DNA from: Candidatus Poribacteria bacterium
Lineage (GTDB): Bacteria; Poribacteria; WGA-4E; B28-G17
Direction: 5' to 3'
DNA length: 37,850 nucleotides
Assembly: GCA_021162805.1 (NCBI GenBank)
Contig: JAGGXZ010000049.1
Span: 1-37,850, forward strand
The notes beneath the pieces were generated by a model. It was given only the letters and a program-made list of their open reading frames with translations. It was not told the origin of the DNA and ran no database searches. How positions within the stretch are numbered: position 1 is the first letter of the stretch; every line of letters starts with the position of its first letter. Shown one piece after another: positions 1-8,082 of this stretch. A program made the translations under genes and the position numbers.

Positions 1-213
1 GAGTGCTTCAATGATTTGTGTTCAGATGCGGAGGTGATCTCCAGCTATACCTTATCGGCAGGATACGCTGCTGTTACAAGCGTAAGGCTTGACGGCAGTT
101 GAAAAACTTTCTCGGTAACATTATCATTTGACTTGACACGGGTGGTCAAAAATATTTCTGAGGGGGTGTATAAGAATGTGGGGCGCAATGCCCTGTGCCT
201 CTACACCTCCTTA

Positions 214-253
214 TCAAGCGGGTGGGTCTCCGAAATTGATCCCACCCACTTGA
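214..253. repeat. Inverted repeat, hairpin 1
   Basis: Bases 214-228 (TCAAGCGGGTGGGTC) pair with 238-253 (GATCCCACCCACTTGA), with one G-T position, a one-base bulge and a loop of about 9 bases. No T-tract follows on either strand, so a textbook intrinsic terminator is not shown. It lies beyond the 3' end of the minus-strand operon. Confidence 0.6.
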
Positions 254-277
254 TTAGGGTAAAAGAGTAAGGGAGTG

Positions 278-330
278 GGGAACCCATTTAGGTGAAACAG
301 TATAACACTCCTCCACCCGAATGGGTTCCC
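278..330. repeat. Inverted repeat, hairpin 2
   Basis: GGGAACCCATT at 278-288 is matched exactly by its reverse complement at 320-330. The pairing can be extended outward with a bulge (AGTAAGGG on the left, CCCTTACCC on the right). The position, about 85 bases past the stop of the gene at 414, suits a 3'-end or termination element for the minus-strand operon, but there is no strong T run. Confidence 0.6.
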
Positions 331-413
331 TTACCCAGATGGGAGGTGTTAAGAAAAACGATATCTTTTGACAGGGGTATAGCAGGGTGTGTAATTCATC
401 CCCGGGTGATGAA

Positions 414-1727
414 TCAGAATGAATACCTGACCTCCAAAAACGTCAGATCACCCAGGTGTTTCGAGATCATCGAGAAAGGTGAGGCTCCTTCCCCACCTGA
501 GATTATAAGCCCCGCCTTTATCCAGAACGGATCGAGCGGTTTATAAGAGAGCTTGGGCAACAGCAGGTAATCATCAGCGGTAAAGTTGTAAACGCCTATA
601 AGCTCCGCTTTTAAACTCTCCCTCATCCCCTCCCATGCCACCCTGACTGTCCCTATATGTTCCGTTTGGTGATTTTGGAAGCTCATCTCGTTTAACTTCC
701 GAGCTATCATCTCCTCACGTCCGAACTCCTTGGGTTCCCTGAAGTTGAAGATGAACTTCTGGGCCAGCTGTAGACCCAGGGTGGTGTTCTCGAGAATCTC
801 CTTCGAGAAACCACACACATGGTAGAAGTAGGGATTTTTAACGTTCGGGAGCGATCCGTTGGTATCCTCCGTCCTATAGTAAGCTCCCTCCCAATGCACT
901 TCTACCGATCCGATCACGGTAGCCATATCCCCGCCCACCATGTAAAGCTTCTTATAACAGGGACGGATCAACGTCCTCATCGGCACCGTTTCTCCTCCCC
1001 CGTGGGGCTTATCTCCAGGAGATAAGGGCATCTCCCCCTCGTCTCCGATCGGATGGGTTTTGACGGTCAGATCCGGATCCCTATCGAACCCTCTGAACAT
1101 CGATAACGAAAGATCGATATCCGCTACGGTAAGCTGGGCCCTTAAAAGGAGCTCCGTATCGATCAGCTTCATATCGGGGAGCAGAGGGAAGGTGGGATCG
1201 AACACCACTTCCATCGAGCTTGTCCGCTCTTTCACCCCTCTCATCGGATATCTGTTAGGGGTGAAGGTGGGGGAGGCGATCAACCTGAACGATAGGTTAT
1301 CGGTAGGATAAACTCTCATATCAATGGAATCCACCCCTATCTTCATTTCCTCCATATCCGGGTAGATGTCCGAATAATCCCTAGGTGAGAGGATATCGGT
1401 GGGGTTGATCCAATCAGCTGTTCCGAACGAATAGATCTTCCTGCCGAACCCAACGTCCAGATGATCTGTGTAGATCTCGAGGTAGCACTCTATCGGTCTG
1501 ATCTTAACCCGGTCACCTAAGAAGATGAAGTTCAAAGCGGCGAAGGCCGATCCTCCCTCCCCGCGCAGATCGGTTTTCAGCTGTAAGGTTGAGGCTGTCC
1601 TTCTAGCTCTGAACTCCTTATCCACCCGGACGTACTCCTCGAACCGGGTGTATCCTCCCATCTCGGCGAAGCAGATCGAGGTAAGAAACAGGACGAGAAG
1701 AGATCCGATCGATCTCATCGCATTCAC
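414..1727 (-). CDS. Outer-membrane beta-barrel protein of an RND-export operon
   Basis: This 437-residue protein has an N-terminal signal peptide (about residues 1-21: hydrophobic LLVLFLTSICFA, then EMGG) and ends in ...EVRYSF, the terminal aromatic signature of Bam-inserted barrels. The body alternates polar and hydrophobic residues, as transmembrane strands do, and carries a DWINPTDILSPRDYSD segment (near residue 106) resembling DUF1302/porin-like barrels that accompany MMPL exporters. It is the last gene of the TetR-RND-LolA-like operon and overlaps its upstream neighbour by 4 bases. It probably provides the outer-membrane step or receptor for whatever the exporter moves. The barrel assignment is fairly firm; the substrate is unknown. 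Confidence 0.75.
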   Translation of the reverse strand: MNAMRSIGSLLVLFLTSICFAEMGGYTRFEEYVRVDKEFRARRTASTLQLKTDLRGEGGSAFAALNFIFLGDRVKIRPIECYLEIYTDHLDVGFGRKIYSFGTADWINPTDILSPRDYSDIYPDMEEMKIGVDSIDMRVYPTDNLSFRLIASPTFTPNRYPMRGVKERTSSMEVVFDPTFPLLPDMKLIDTELLLRAQLTVADIDLSLSMFRGFDRDPDLTVKTHPIGDEGEMPLSPGDKPHGGGETVPMRTLIRPCYKKLYMVGGDMATVIGSVEVHWEGAYYRTEDTNGSLPNVKNPYFYHVCGFSKEILENTTLGLQLAQKFIFNFREPKEFGREEMIARKLNEMSFQNHQTEHIGTVRVAWEGMRESLKAELIGVYNFTADDYLLLPKLSYKPLDPFWIKAGLIISGGEGASPFSMISKHLGDLTFLEVRYSF

Positions 1728-2506
1728 CTCCTCAAAAGAGCCCTTTTGATGAAAAGGGAGTCCTTCAAGCCGGTGTTCACCTCTATATCTTTAAATTGAA
1801 AGACTGATCTGTGCCCTGAGGATAGGTTTTCGGCCACCATTTCGGTCTCGAACCACACCCCTTTGATCTTTTCGACCTTTGGGACGGTTATACGTTTGAA
1901 GAACGATCCGGATTTATCGTAATGGTCGGATCTCACCACGAGGTAGTTATCCTTTCTGACCCATTTTATCACCCTGGAGTATCCCGATTTCCTGACGACC
2001 TTTCTGCTTTTGGGGGACGCCTCGATCTTCCAACAGTCCTGACCGTTCACCTTCTCCTCCCCTATAAGTTTGTAGTTCCAATCCTCGAGTTCCCCCCCGC
2101 CTATATCGTAGTTGGAGAAATCCGTCCCCATAAAGCTTCCGGCCTTGCCGCTGGCGGCTATCCTTTTGACCTTCCTCAAGGCCGGGATGTAAATCCACAT
2201 GTCGTCCTCTCTATTTTTATGCTCATGGATGAGGAGGCTGATACTGGCGGCGTCCTTGGGTTCGAGCATTCTCATAAGCATCTTCACCTCGCCGGTTTCG
2301 GGGTCCCTCTTCGAATAGCTCATAAACGCTTTGGTCCTCTCTAACCTCCCCTCTTTCCCGTAGAGCGTGACGATCACCTTGGATCTCATATCGTCCCAGC
2401 TGGGTCTGTTATGCACCTTCCACATGATCTGGTAGGCGTCCTCGGCTGTCCGGGATATAGATGTCAGGACTGAAAGGGCTGTGAGAATCACAAACATAGC
2501 TCTCAT
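1724..2506 (-). CDS. Outer membrane lipoprotein-sorting (LolA-like) periplasmic protein
   Basis: This 260-residue exported protein has a signal peptide at about residues 1-20. The segment SGKAGSFMGTDFSNYDIGGG (around residues 118-137), followed by a Trp/Tyr-rich beta-sheet region, is characteristic of the LolA-like family (PF17131-type) annotated as outer membrane lipoprotein-sorting proteins. Such proteins regularly sit between an MMPL/RND exporter and an outer-membrane protein, as here. The fold suggests a periplasmic carrier of a hydrophobic ligand between inner and outer membranes. It overlaps the exporter gene by 4 bases (2503-2506) and the barrel gene by 4 bases (1724-1727), so the three are probably translationally coupled. 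Cargo cannot be read from the sequence. Confidence 0.82.
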   Translation of the reverse strand: MRAMFVILTALSVLTSISRTAEDAYQIMWKVHNRPSWDDMRSKVIVTLYGKEGRLERTKAFMSYSKRDPETGEVKMLMRMLEPKDAASISLLIHEHKNREDDMWIYIPALRKVKRIAASGKAGSFMGTDFSNYDIGGGELEDWNYKLIGEEKVNGQDCWKIEASPKSRKVVRKSGYSRVIKWVRKDNYLVVRSDHYDKSGSFFKRITVPKVEKIKGVWFETEMVAENLSSGHRSVFQFKDIEVNTGLKDSLFIKRALLRR

Positions 2507-4764
2507 CGTTTCTCCACCCCCTTTCTTCTGATCCCCACGCTTATAACCGCCGGCAGGAAGAGCAGAGCGCCTGCCGCGCTTATCAGCATGGTCATGGCCA
2601 CCATCTCCCCTAAGACCCTTATCCCCGAAAAGCTTGAAAGGGCTAAGACCAGAAACCCCAAGGCAACGGCTGAAGCGTTGTAAATTATCGCTCTGCCTAC
2701 CGTAGCGGTGGATTTGGGGATATGGCGGATCATCCTATACCTGTTTATGTAATGCACGGCGTAGTCTATGCCGATACCTATGGCGATGGAAGCGGTTATA
2801 GCGTTTGCATGTGTCAAATGGATGCCGAAAAGGCCCATGATCCCGAAGTTCATCACCACGGTTGTAAACAGCGGTATGAGGCTCAATAGTCCCGCTCCGA
2901 TCGACCTCAACACCATCGAGGTTATGATGAACACCAACCCGAAAGCAGCCGCCACGCTTTTTATCTGACCTCGAATTATCAGATCCTCAAAGATGATGAG
3001 GATCCTCGGAAGACCGGTGAGTTCCACTTTTAACCCTTTCGTATTCAACCCCCTCTTGAACTCCTCGAACCTCCTCAACACCTCCCTTAGCACCTTCGTA
3101 TCCGAGGTGTCTAAGAAGACCGTCATATTGGCCACTTTGAAATCAGGGGTGACAAGCGCTTTGAGATCTTCCGGATCGGTGGACATCGTATAGAGGAAGA
3201 TCAACTGTCCGGTCAGCTCCCTGGAATCCGGTATCCTGTAGAACTCCTTCCTCCCCTCATGCATCGCCATGTTCAGCTTTTTGATCAACGCGCACAGGGA
3301 TCTAGCCTTTCTGATGTGAGGCAGGCTCAACATGAACCTTTCGACCTCCTCCATCACCTTCAGCGCCTCCGGATCTTTAAGCCCTCCTGCCTCTTCGGTC
3401 TCAAAGACGATGTTGAGGGGGGTGGTTCCGGCGAAGTGAGCGTTGATCCATTCATCGGCGACCCTTATCGGGTCCCTCTCCGAGAAATTCTCTATCTCGT
3501 TGACCGATGTGTTTATCCTGGGTATAAAGGCTGCGAAAACGATCGTTAGGACGGAGAATAAAGCTGTGACGATCCAACCTCTGCGGAACGTCAACCACCC
3601 CAATTTGGAAAGTACAACACCGAACCACCCCTCATCCTCCTCCGATGGGCGGAGCGATCCTTGAGGCCTTCTGAGGATCACCAGCCAGGCAGGGATGAAT
3701 ATAAGGGAGATCAGAAGGGCCAAGAACACCCCTAATCCGTTTATGAAACCGAAGGCCCTCAAGCTCTTTATCGAGGAGAGGCACAGCGAGAGGAATCCGG
3801 CTATGGTGGTCAGACCGGCTATAAGTACGGCGTTGCCTCGTCTTTGAAGCGTCCTCTCCACGGCCTCCCCCCTGTCATATCCCTCCCTGATCTCCTCATG
3901 AAACTGGTGGATAAGATGGATTCCGTAAGCGGTACCGATGGAGACCAGGAGCATGGGTATCATACTCGTCTCCACCCCCAGCGGTATTCCCAAAAGCCCC
4001 TGTATGCCCGTCACCCAAACCACGGAGAGGATAACGGTCGATATCGGTAACAGAACCCCCCTGACGTTTTTAAAGCTCACCCCAAGTACGATCATCGCTA
4101 CCCCAACGGCTATCGGGAAGAGCAATCTCATATCCCTGTTTATACGTTCCGCCACGAACGCCTCGACCACGGGTTTACCGGCAAGGTAGAACCGCTCGGG
4201 CCCCTCATACCCCCTCAACATGTCGGAGATCATCCTGTACAGCCTTCTGATCTCCCTGTTTGTCAGTTCGGGATCGAGGACGACCAGGACGGCACCGGCC
4301 TTCATATCCTGTGAGAGGAGCATACCCGTGAACATCTCATCACCTTCGACGAGCTCCCTCACCCTCTCCGCTTCCTCCTCGGTCTGAGGCGGCTCCTCCA
4401 TCACCGGGAAGATCTCTATCCCTTCCTCCGTGCCCATGATCTTGCTGATCGTGTAGAAGGATATGACATCCTTGACCCCTTTCATCGACTCTAGCTCATC
4501 GGTCAGGTCCGCTATCTTACCAAGCGTCCTCACTGAGAAGAGGTCGTTCGACTCTATCCCGATGAAGATCACCTCCGATGAAGTGAAAAGCTCCTTCATC
4601 CTGCTGTAAAACCTCACGGCGGGGATCGTCTGGGGCAACGAAGCTGAAAGCTCCGTTCTTATCCTCACCTTCGAGGTGAAATATCCCAGGCCTACCGTCA
4701 CCGACAACAGGAGTGTGATGATCAGCTTCGGATGGCCCGCTATGAACCTGCCCAGGCCCCTCAT
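2503..4764 (-). CDS. RND-superfamily exporter, MMPL type
   Basis: This 753-residue inner-membrane protein has the duplicated RND layout: one membrane segment near residues 11-29, a large periplasmic domain to about 210, a membrane block to about 365, a second single segment near 395-415, a second periplasmic domain to about 600, then a final membrane block. Family motifs include IGTAYGIHLIHQFHEEI in the first half and the matching IGIGIDYAVHYINRYR in the second. It lacks the length and partners of AcrB-type drug pumps and fits the MMPL/hopanoid-transporter-like group that moves lipids or hydrophobic compounds. Its start overlaps the TetR gene by 4 bases. Confidence 0.88.
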   Translation of the reverse strand: MRGLGRFIAGHPKLIITLLLSVTVGLGYFTSKVRIRTELSASLPQTIPAVRFYSRMKELFTSSEVIFIGIESNDLFSVRTLGKIADLTDELESMKGVKDVISFYTISKIMGTEEGIEIFPVMEEPPQTEEEAERVRELVEGDEMFTGMLLSQDMKAGAVLVVLDPELTNREIRRLYRMISDMLRGYEGPERFYLAGKPVVEAFVAERINRDMRLLFPIAVGVAMIVLGVSFKNVRGVLLPISTVILSVVWVTGIQGLLGIPLGVETSMIPMLLVSIGTAYGIHLIHQFHEEIREGYDRGEAVERTLQRRGNAVLIAGLTTIAGFLSLCLSSIKSLRAFGFINGLGVFLALLISLIFIPAWLVILRRPQGSLRPSEEDEGWFGVVLSKLGWLTFRRGWIVTALFSVLTIVFAAFIPRINTSVNEIENFSERDPIRVADEWINAHFAGTTPLNIVFETEEAGGLKDPEALKVMEEVERFMLSLPHIRKARSLCALIKKLNMAMHEGRKEFYRIPDSRELTGQLIFLYTMSTDPEDLKALVTPDFKVANMTVFLDTSDTKVLREVLRRFEEFKRGLNTKGLKVELTGLPRILIIFEDLIIRGQIKSVAAAFGLVFIITSMVLRSIGAGLLSLIPLFTTVVMNFGIMGLFGIHLTHANAITASIAIGIGIDYAVHYINRYRMIRHIPKSTATVGRAIIYNASAVALGFLVLALSSFSGIRVLGEMVAMTMLISAAGALLFLPAVISVGIRRKGVEKR

Positions 4765-5372
4765 CGCTCACCCCTTACCATCAGCTCCAGCAGCTGGATG
4801 AACGCCTCCGCCCCCCTCCTCGGATCTTCCCCCAACAGTATGTCAGATCCCAATCCTATCAGCTGGTACATCAGTACCTTCATAAACCGTTCCGGCTCCA
4901 TGTCGATCCCCCCCTTTTTAAGCGCCATCTCGATCATACCGCTCAGCCTCATCCTGTGTTCCCTATGGACGTTGTCGAACTCCTTCGAACCTCCTCCTAT
5001 CTCCAAGAGCCCCAGCTCAGCCGGTAGATATATCCTGAGGAAATCGATGTTGTCCCGGAAGAAATCGATGTAACTCTCAAACAACCTCCTCACCATCTCC
5101 ACAAGTTCCATCTCGTCCTTTAGCTCATCGTAAAGCCTCTGGAAGAACTCCCTCGAGTAGGTCTCAAGAGCCTTCCAGAATATCTGATCCTTGCTGGTGA
5201 AGTAGTAATAGATGGTGGCCTTTCCCAACTCGGCCTCATCGGCGATCTCGTCCATGCTGGCTCTGTGTCCCCTCCTGGCGAAGACCCTGATAGCGGCGTC
5301 GATTATCGCCTTCCTCCTGGCCTCTCTCTCCCTTTCCCTTCTCAGTTCAAGCCTCTTTTTCGTCGACTTCAT
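4761..5372 (-). CDS. TetR-family transcriptional regulator
   Basis: This 203-residue protein has a very basic N-terminus (residues 1-22), then a TetR helix-turn-helix with MDEIADEAELGKATIYYYF at 40-58, which includes the KATIYYYF recognition-helix signature. The C-terminal ligand-binding domain is helical and divergent. It is the first gene of the minus-strand operon and overlaps the exporter it probably controls. A perfect 6+4+6 palindrome lies 9 bases before its start codon, between the start and a sigma70-type promoter, so autorepression relieved by an exporter substrate is the simple model. The ligand is unknown. Confidence 0.9.
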   Translation of the reverse strand: MKSTKKRLELRREREREARRKAIIDAAIRVFARRGHRASMDEIADEAELGKATIYYYFTSKDQIFWKALETYSREFFQRLYDELKDEMELVEMVRRLFESYIDFFRDNIDFLRIYLPAELGLLEIGGGSKEFDNVHREHRMRLSGMIEMALKKGGIDMEPERFMKVLMYQLIGLGSDILLGEDPRRGAEAFIQLLELMVRGER

Positions 5373-5381
5373 GGTCTATTT

Positions 5382-5397
5382 TCGACTATTCAGTCGA
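5382..5397. promoter_or_regulatory. Putative TetR operator palindrome
   Basis: TCGACTATTCAGTCGA is a perfect inverted repeat (TCGACT-ATTC-AGTCGA). It sits in the leader between the -10 element of the minus-strand promoter and the ATG of the TetR gene, where bound repressor would block transcription. The GACT-N4-AGTC core has the size and symmetry usual for TetR-family sites. The assignment to this TetR is inference. Confidence 0.65.
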
Positions 5398-5411
5398 TCT
5401 ACTAGAAAAAA

Positions 5412-5440
5412 GTATAACATTAGCCCGTTCTACGTGTCAA
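5412..5440 (-). promoter_or_regulatory. Sigma70-type promoter of the TetR/RND operon
   Basis: Read on the minus strand, TTGACA (5440-5435) is followed after 17 bases by TTATAC (5417-5412), or after 18 bases by TATACT. It faces the TetR gene, with the palindrome at 5382-5397 just downstream. Confidence 0.7.
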
Positions 5441-5450
5441 GGGAATGGTG

Positions 5451-5488
5451 CATTCTTGCATTCTTGACAAGTCATGATCTCATGATCT
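5451..5488. repeat. Two tandem octamer pairs between the divergent promoters
   Basis: CATTCTTG occurs twice back to back at 5451-5466 and CATGATCT twice back to back at 5473-5488, separated by six bases. The block lies between the two divergent promoters and ends 7 bases before the plus-strand -35 element, a position suited to regulator binding. No cognate regulator can be named. Confidence 0.55.
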
Positions 5489-5495
5489 GGAAAAC

Positions 5496-5525
5496 TTGAC
5501 ATCGGCTTTCAACGGGGGGTATAAT
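5496..5525 (+). promoter_or_regulatory. Consensus sigma70-type promoter of the plus-strand gene run
   Basis: TTGACA at 5496-5501 and TATAAT at 5520-5525 both match consensus exactly, with an 18-base spacer. The start codon of the UROD-like gene is 30 bases downstream, with TGGAGG at 5543-5548. It is the clearest promoter in the window and the only one I find for the long co-directional run to its right. Confidence 0.85.
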
Positions 5526-5555
5526 TGAGGTAAAATCTCAGCTGGAGGCGAGGCT

Positions 5556-6749
5556 ATGACCTCGAGGGAGAGGGTTCTGGCCGCCCTGAGGCACAAGGAG
5601 CCGGACAGGGTTCCCGTGGATCTGGGTGGGATGTTCTCAACGGGGATCATGGGGATCGCCTATAACAGGCTGAAATCCTACCTCGGCATCAAGGGCGGTC
5701 GAACGCGGATGTATGATCTCATGCAGCAGTTGGCCGAGCCCGAACGTGAGATACTGGAGATCATCGGAGCCGACGTGCTGCCCGTTCTGATAGATGAACC
5801 CAAGGAGTGGAAGGAGAGCACCCTCCCCGACGGCTCACCCTGTGAGGTTCCGATTTTTTTCAATCCCGAAAAAGAGCCCGATGGCTCCTGGGTCCTTCGG
5901 GATGACGAGGGGCGCATCGTCTCGAGGATGCCCCCCGGAGGATATTACTTCGACTCCGTCTATCATCCGCTGGCCGATCTGAGGAGCGTCGAGGAGCTAA
6001 AGGGGATGGATTTCTTCTCACCCCTCAGCCGCGAGAGGCTGGATGATCTGCATAGGAGGGTCAAGGAGCTCTACGAGACCACGGATTATGCCCTGATGCT
6101 TAACGGCGCGGGGGGAATCTACGAGTGGGCCCAGGGCCTGCGCGGGTGGGATCAGTTTATGGTGGATCTCATCTCCGACCCCAAATTCGCCGGAGCGCTC
6201 CTGGATGAGCTGCTTGAGGCCAATATCAGACGGCTGGAGCAGATCCTGCCGGTCGTTGAGGGATACGTTCAGGTTATCCAGGTGGGGGATGACCTGGGGA
6301 TGCAGGATGGGCCTCAGCTTTCACCCAAGTTGTATCGTGAGGTGGTCAAGCCCCGCCACAGGGAGCTGTACCGATATATCAAGGATCACTCAAGCGCCTA
6401 CCTCTTCCTACACACCTGCGGCTCCGTCTATGAGTTCATACCCGATTTTATCGAGATGGGCGTTGATATCCTCAACCCCGTTCAGGTGAGCGCCAGGGAC
6501 ATGGATACGGCCAGATTGAAGAGGGAGTTCGGCAGGTATATCACCTTCTGGGGAGGAGGATGTGACACGCAGAAGGTGCTCCCCTTCGGCACCCCGGAGG
6601 AGGTGAGGGAGGAGGTCAGGCGCAGAATATCGGACCTCGCGCCCGGCGGCGGATTTGTGTTCACACAGGTTCACAACATCCAGGCGGATGTCCCGCCCGA
6701 GAACATAATGGCCATGTATGAGACCGTCAGAGAATTCGGGAGGTATTGA
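5556..6749 (+). CDS. Uroporphyrinogen decarboxylase (UROD)-family methyltransferase-like protein
   Basis: This 397-residue TIM-barrel protein opens with the family signature MTSRERVLAALRHKEPDRVP and ends in FVFTQVHNIQADVPPENIMA. His286-Thr-Cys288 (in LFLHTCGS) and Cys336 (in WGGGCDT) match the His-x-Cys...Cys zinc site of corrinoid methyltransferases of the MtaA/MtbA kind, and the segments expected of true haem-pathway UroD are absent. It is therefore more likely a zinc-dependent methyl or alkyl transferase, or another lyase-like enzyme, than a haem-synthesis enzyme. It follows a consensus promoter and ends one base before the first isomerase-like gene, so the two are probably co-translated. 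Substrate unknown. Confidence 0.85.
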   Translation: MTSRERVLAALRHKEPDRVPVDLGGMFSTGIMGIAYNRLKSYLGIKGGRTRMYDLMQQLAEPEREILEIIGADVLPVLIDEPKEWKESTLPDGSPCEVPIFFNPEKEPDGSWVLRDDEGRIVSRMPPGGYYFDSVYHPLADLRSVEELKGMDFFSPLSRERLDDLHRRVKELYETTDYALMLNGAGGIYEWAQGLRGWDQFMVDLISDPKFAGALLDELLEANIRRLEQILPVVEGYVQVIQVGDDLGMQDGPQLSPKLYREVVKPRHRELYRYIKDHSSAYLFLHTCGSVYEFIPDFIEMGVDILNPVQVSARDMDTARLKREFGRYITFWGGGCDTQKVLPFGTPEEVREEVRRRISDLAPGGGFVFTQVHNIQADVPPENIMAMYETVREFGRY

Positions 6750-6750
6750 C

Positions 6751-8070
6751 ATGAAACCCCTGAGGGTTCAACCTGTTTATTTCGGGGGTGGCGATGCCCA
6801 AAAAGCCCTCGACGGGATAGCCGCTGATCTCCGATCGGTCCTGGGAGACATGGTCTCCCTCCTGTCCGTGGCCGTCGTCTCCAATAGCGCCTCAGCCGCA
6901 AGGTTGGATGATATCATATCCCCGGAGGCCGATGCCCTTCTCGCCCTGAACCTGCCCGTTTGGGGGGAGAGGCTGGCCCGAATTGGGAAACCCATACTCC
7001 TCTGGTCCGCCGGAGGGTATTACGGGGCATGGACGAGGGACAGGGTTTCCTTCCTGAGAAGCAAAGGGGCTGAGGTCTACGACTTCGTCACGCCCCAGGA
7101 GGCGAGGGAGACTATCAGGGCGTTGAGGGCGGTCTCGTTGATGCGCGGAAGCGCCATACTCTACTTCGGCGAGCCCGCCGGGTTGACCGGAAGATACGAA
7201 ATGGCCGGGGTGATGGGATCATGCTGGGATTTCGAGGCCGTGAGGGAGAGGATCGGGCCATCCGTGAAGCTGATACCGAACTCCCATCTCCTCCAGATCG
7301 CCGACTCGATCCCGCACGGGGAGGCGAAGGAGACGATCGAAAGGTGGAGGGGTGATTTCGAGAGGATCGAGAACGATTGGGAGGGGAAGCTGATAGAGGT
7401 GGCGAGGTTATATGACGCCATGAAGGAGCTGCTCTCGATGAACGGGGCCAACGCCCTGACGATCAACTGTCTCTCCGATCTGTTCAAGCGGCGATTCGTC
7501 ACACCATGTATCGCTCTCGCAAGACTTCTGGACGAGGGGATTCCGGCCGGATGCGAGGGGGATCTGAACACGCTGTTGACCATGATGCTTTTCCATTTCA
7601 TCTCCGGGGAAACCCCCATAATGGGGAACATCTACCTCTTCAGGCCACAGCGCGGCCCCGGATTTCCGCCGCAGGATGTGATCCTGGAGGACACGAAGCT
7701 GTCGCTGAAATGCAACAGGGCGAGGTTCACGCACGACGTCATCCCCCTCAAGCCCGCCCTCACGAAATACAAATTGGCCGATTACCACAATTCCGGAAGG
7801 GGCGTCACCGCATACGCCGAACTCCCAAGGGGGGTGGCGACGTTCGGGAGGATAGATCCGAGGCTTGATAGGATCGTCTTCACCGTCGCCCGGATAGAGA
7901 GCACTGAAGATTCGGTTCACTGCAGGTTCTCAGCGTGGCTCAAGATGAGGGATACGGAGGGGTATGTGAGGAGCATCTCCAGCCATCACAGCGCCATGGT
8001 GTACGGCGACTGGAGCTCGACGCTACATAGGGCCGCGGAGATGCTCAAAATAAACGCTATCGAAATTTAA
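6751..8070 (+). CDS. L-fucose/arabinose isomerase-like paralog 1 (Asp-to-Asn variant)
   Basis: This 439-residue protein has an N-terminal Rossmann-like half and a C-terminal half with the FucI/AraA-type pattern TPCxAxxxLDEGIPAGCEGD...H-x5-GD. Against E. coli FucI ligands Glu337/Asp361/His528, the counterparts are Glu269, Asn293 (in IMGN) and His413; the 24-residue Glu-to-Asp spacing is kept but the Asp is Asn. I chose ATG 6751 over an in-frame ATG 33 bases upstream because GGGAGG at 6738-6743 is correctly spaced and it avoids overlapping the UROD-like gene. The paralog at 28071 is its closest relative by eye (shared MGN and GHH/SHH motifs). Family membership is firm, isomerase activity doubtful. 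Confidence 0.8.
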   Translation: MKPLRVQPVYFGGGDAQKALDGIAADLRSVLGDMVSLLSVAVVSNSASAARLDDIISPEADALLALNLPVWGERLARIGKPILLWSAGGYYGAWTRDRVSFLRSKGAEVYDFVTPQEARETIRALRAVSLMRGSAILYFGEPAGLTGRYEMAGVMGSCWDFEAVRERIGPSVKLIPNSHLLQIADSIPHGEAKETIERWRGDFERIENDWEGKLIEVARLYDAMKELLSMNGANALTINCLSDLFKRRFVTPCIALARLLDEGIPAGCEGDLNTLLTMMLFHFISGETPIMGNIYLFRPQRGPGFPPQDVILEDTKLSLKCNRARFTHDVIPLKPALTKYKLADYHNSGRGVTAYAELPRGVATFGRIDPRLDRIVFTVARIESTEDSVHCRFSAWLKMRDTEGYVRSISSHHSAMVYGDWSSTLHRAAEMLKINAIEI

Positions 8071-8082
8071 GGGGGTGTCGCT

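Larger units (their letters stand above)
1..413. other. Left-edge non-coding stretch
   Basis: I see no convincing gene here. Plus-strand frame 1 is open from base 1 to a TGA at 100-102 (33 codons), which could be the 3' end of a gene entering from the left, but the residues match nothing I recognise. The rest holds two inverted repeats, listed separately, downstream of the minus-strand operon that ends at 414. An 84-codon plus-strand frame at 292-546 runs into the antisense of that operon's last gene and is not credible. Confidence 0.5.

Noticed and set aside
133-175. TTGACA at 133-138 as a promoter
   Set aside because: No acceptable -10 element at 16-18 bases spacing (TATAAG is too far downstream) and no gene follows on that strand.
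292-546. 84-codon plus-strand frame near the left edge
   Set aside because: It runs through a hairpin and into the antisense of the outer-membrane protein gene, has no ribosome site and no recognisable protein features.
1922-2344. Long antisense frames such as 1922-2344, 7161-7631, 8433-9275 and 26395-27402
   Set aside because: They mirror well-supported genes on the other strand; the coding strand has clear family motifs and the antisense products are low-complexity (Arg/Ser/Pro/His-rich) shadows.
5556-6749. Assigning the UROD-family gene to haem biosynthesis (hemE)
   Set aside because: The His-x-Cys...Cys zinc-site pattern and lack of the usual UroD segments favour a methyltransferase-like role, and no other haem gene is nearby.
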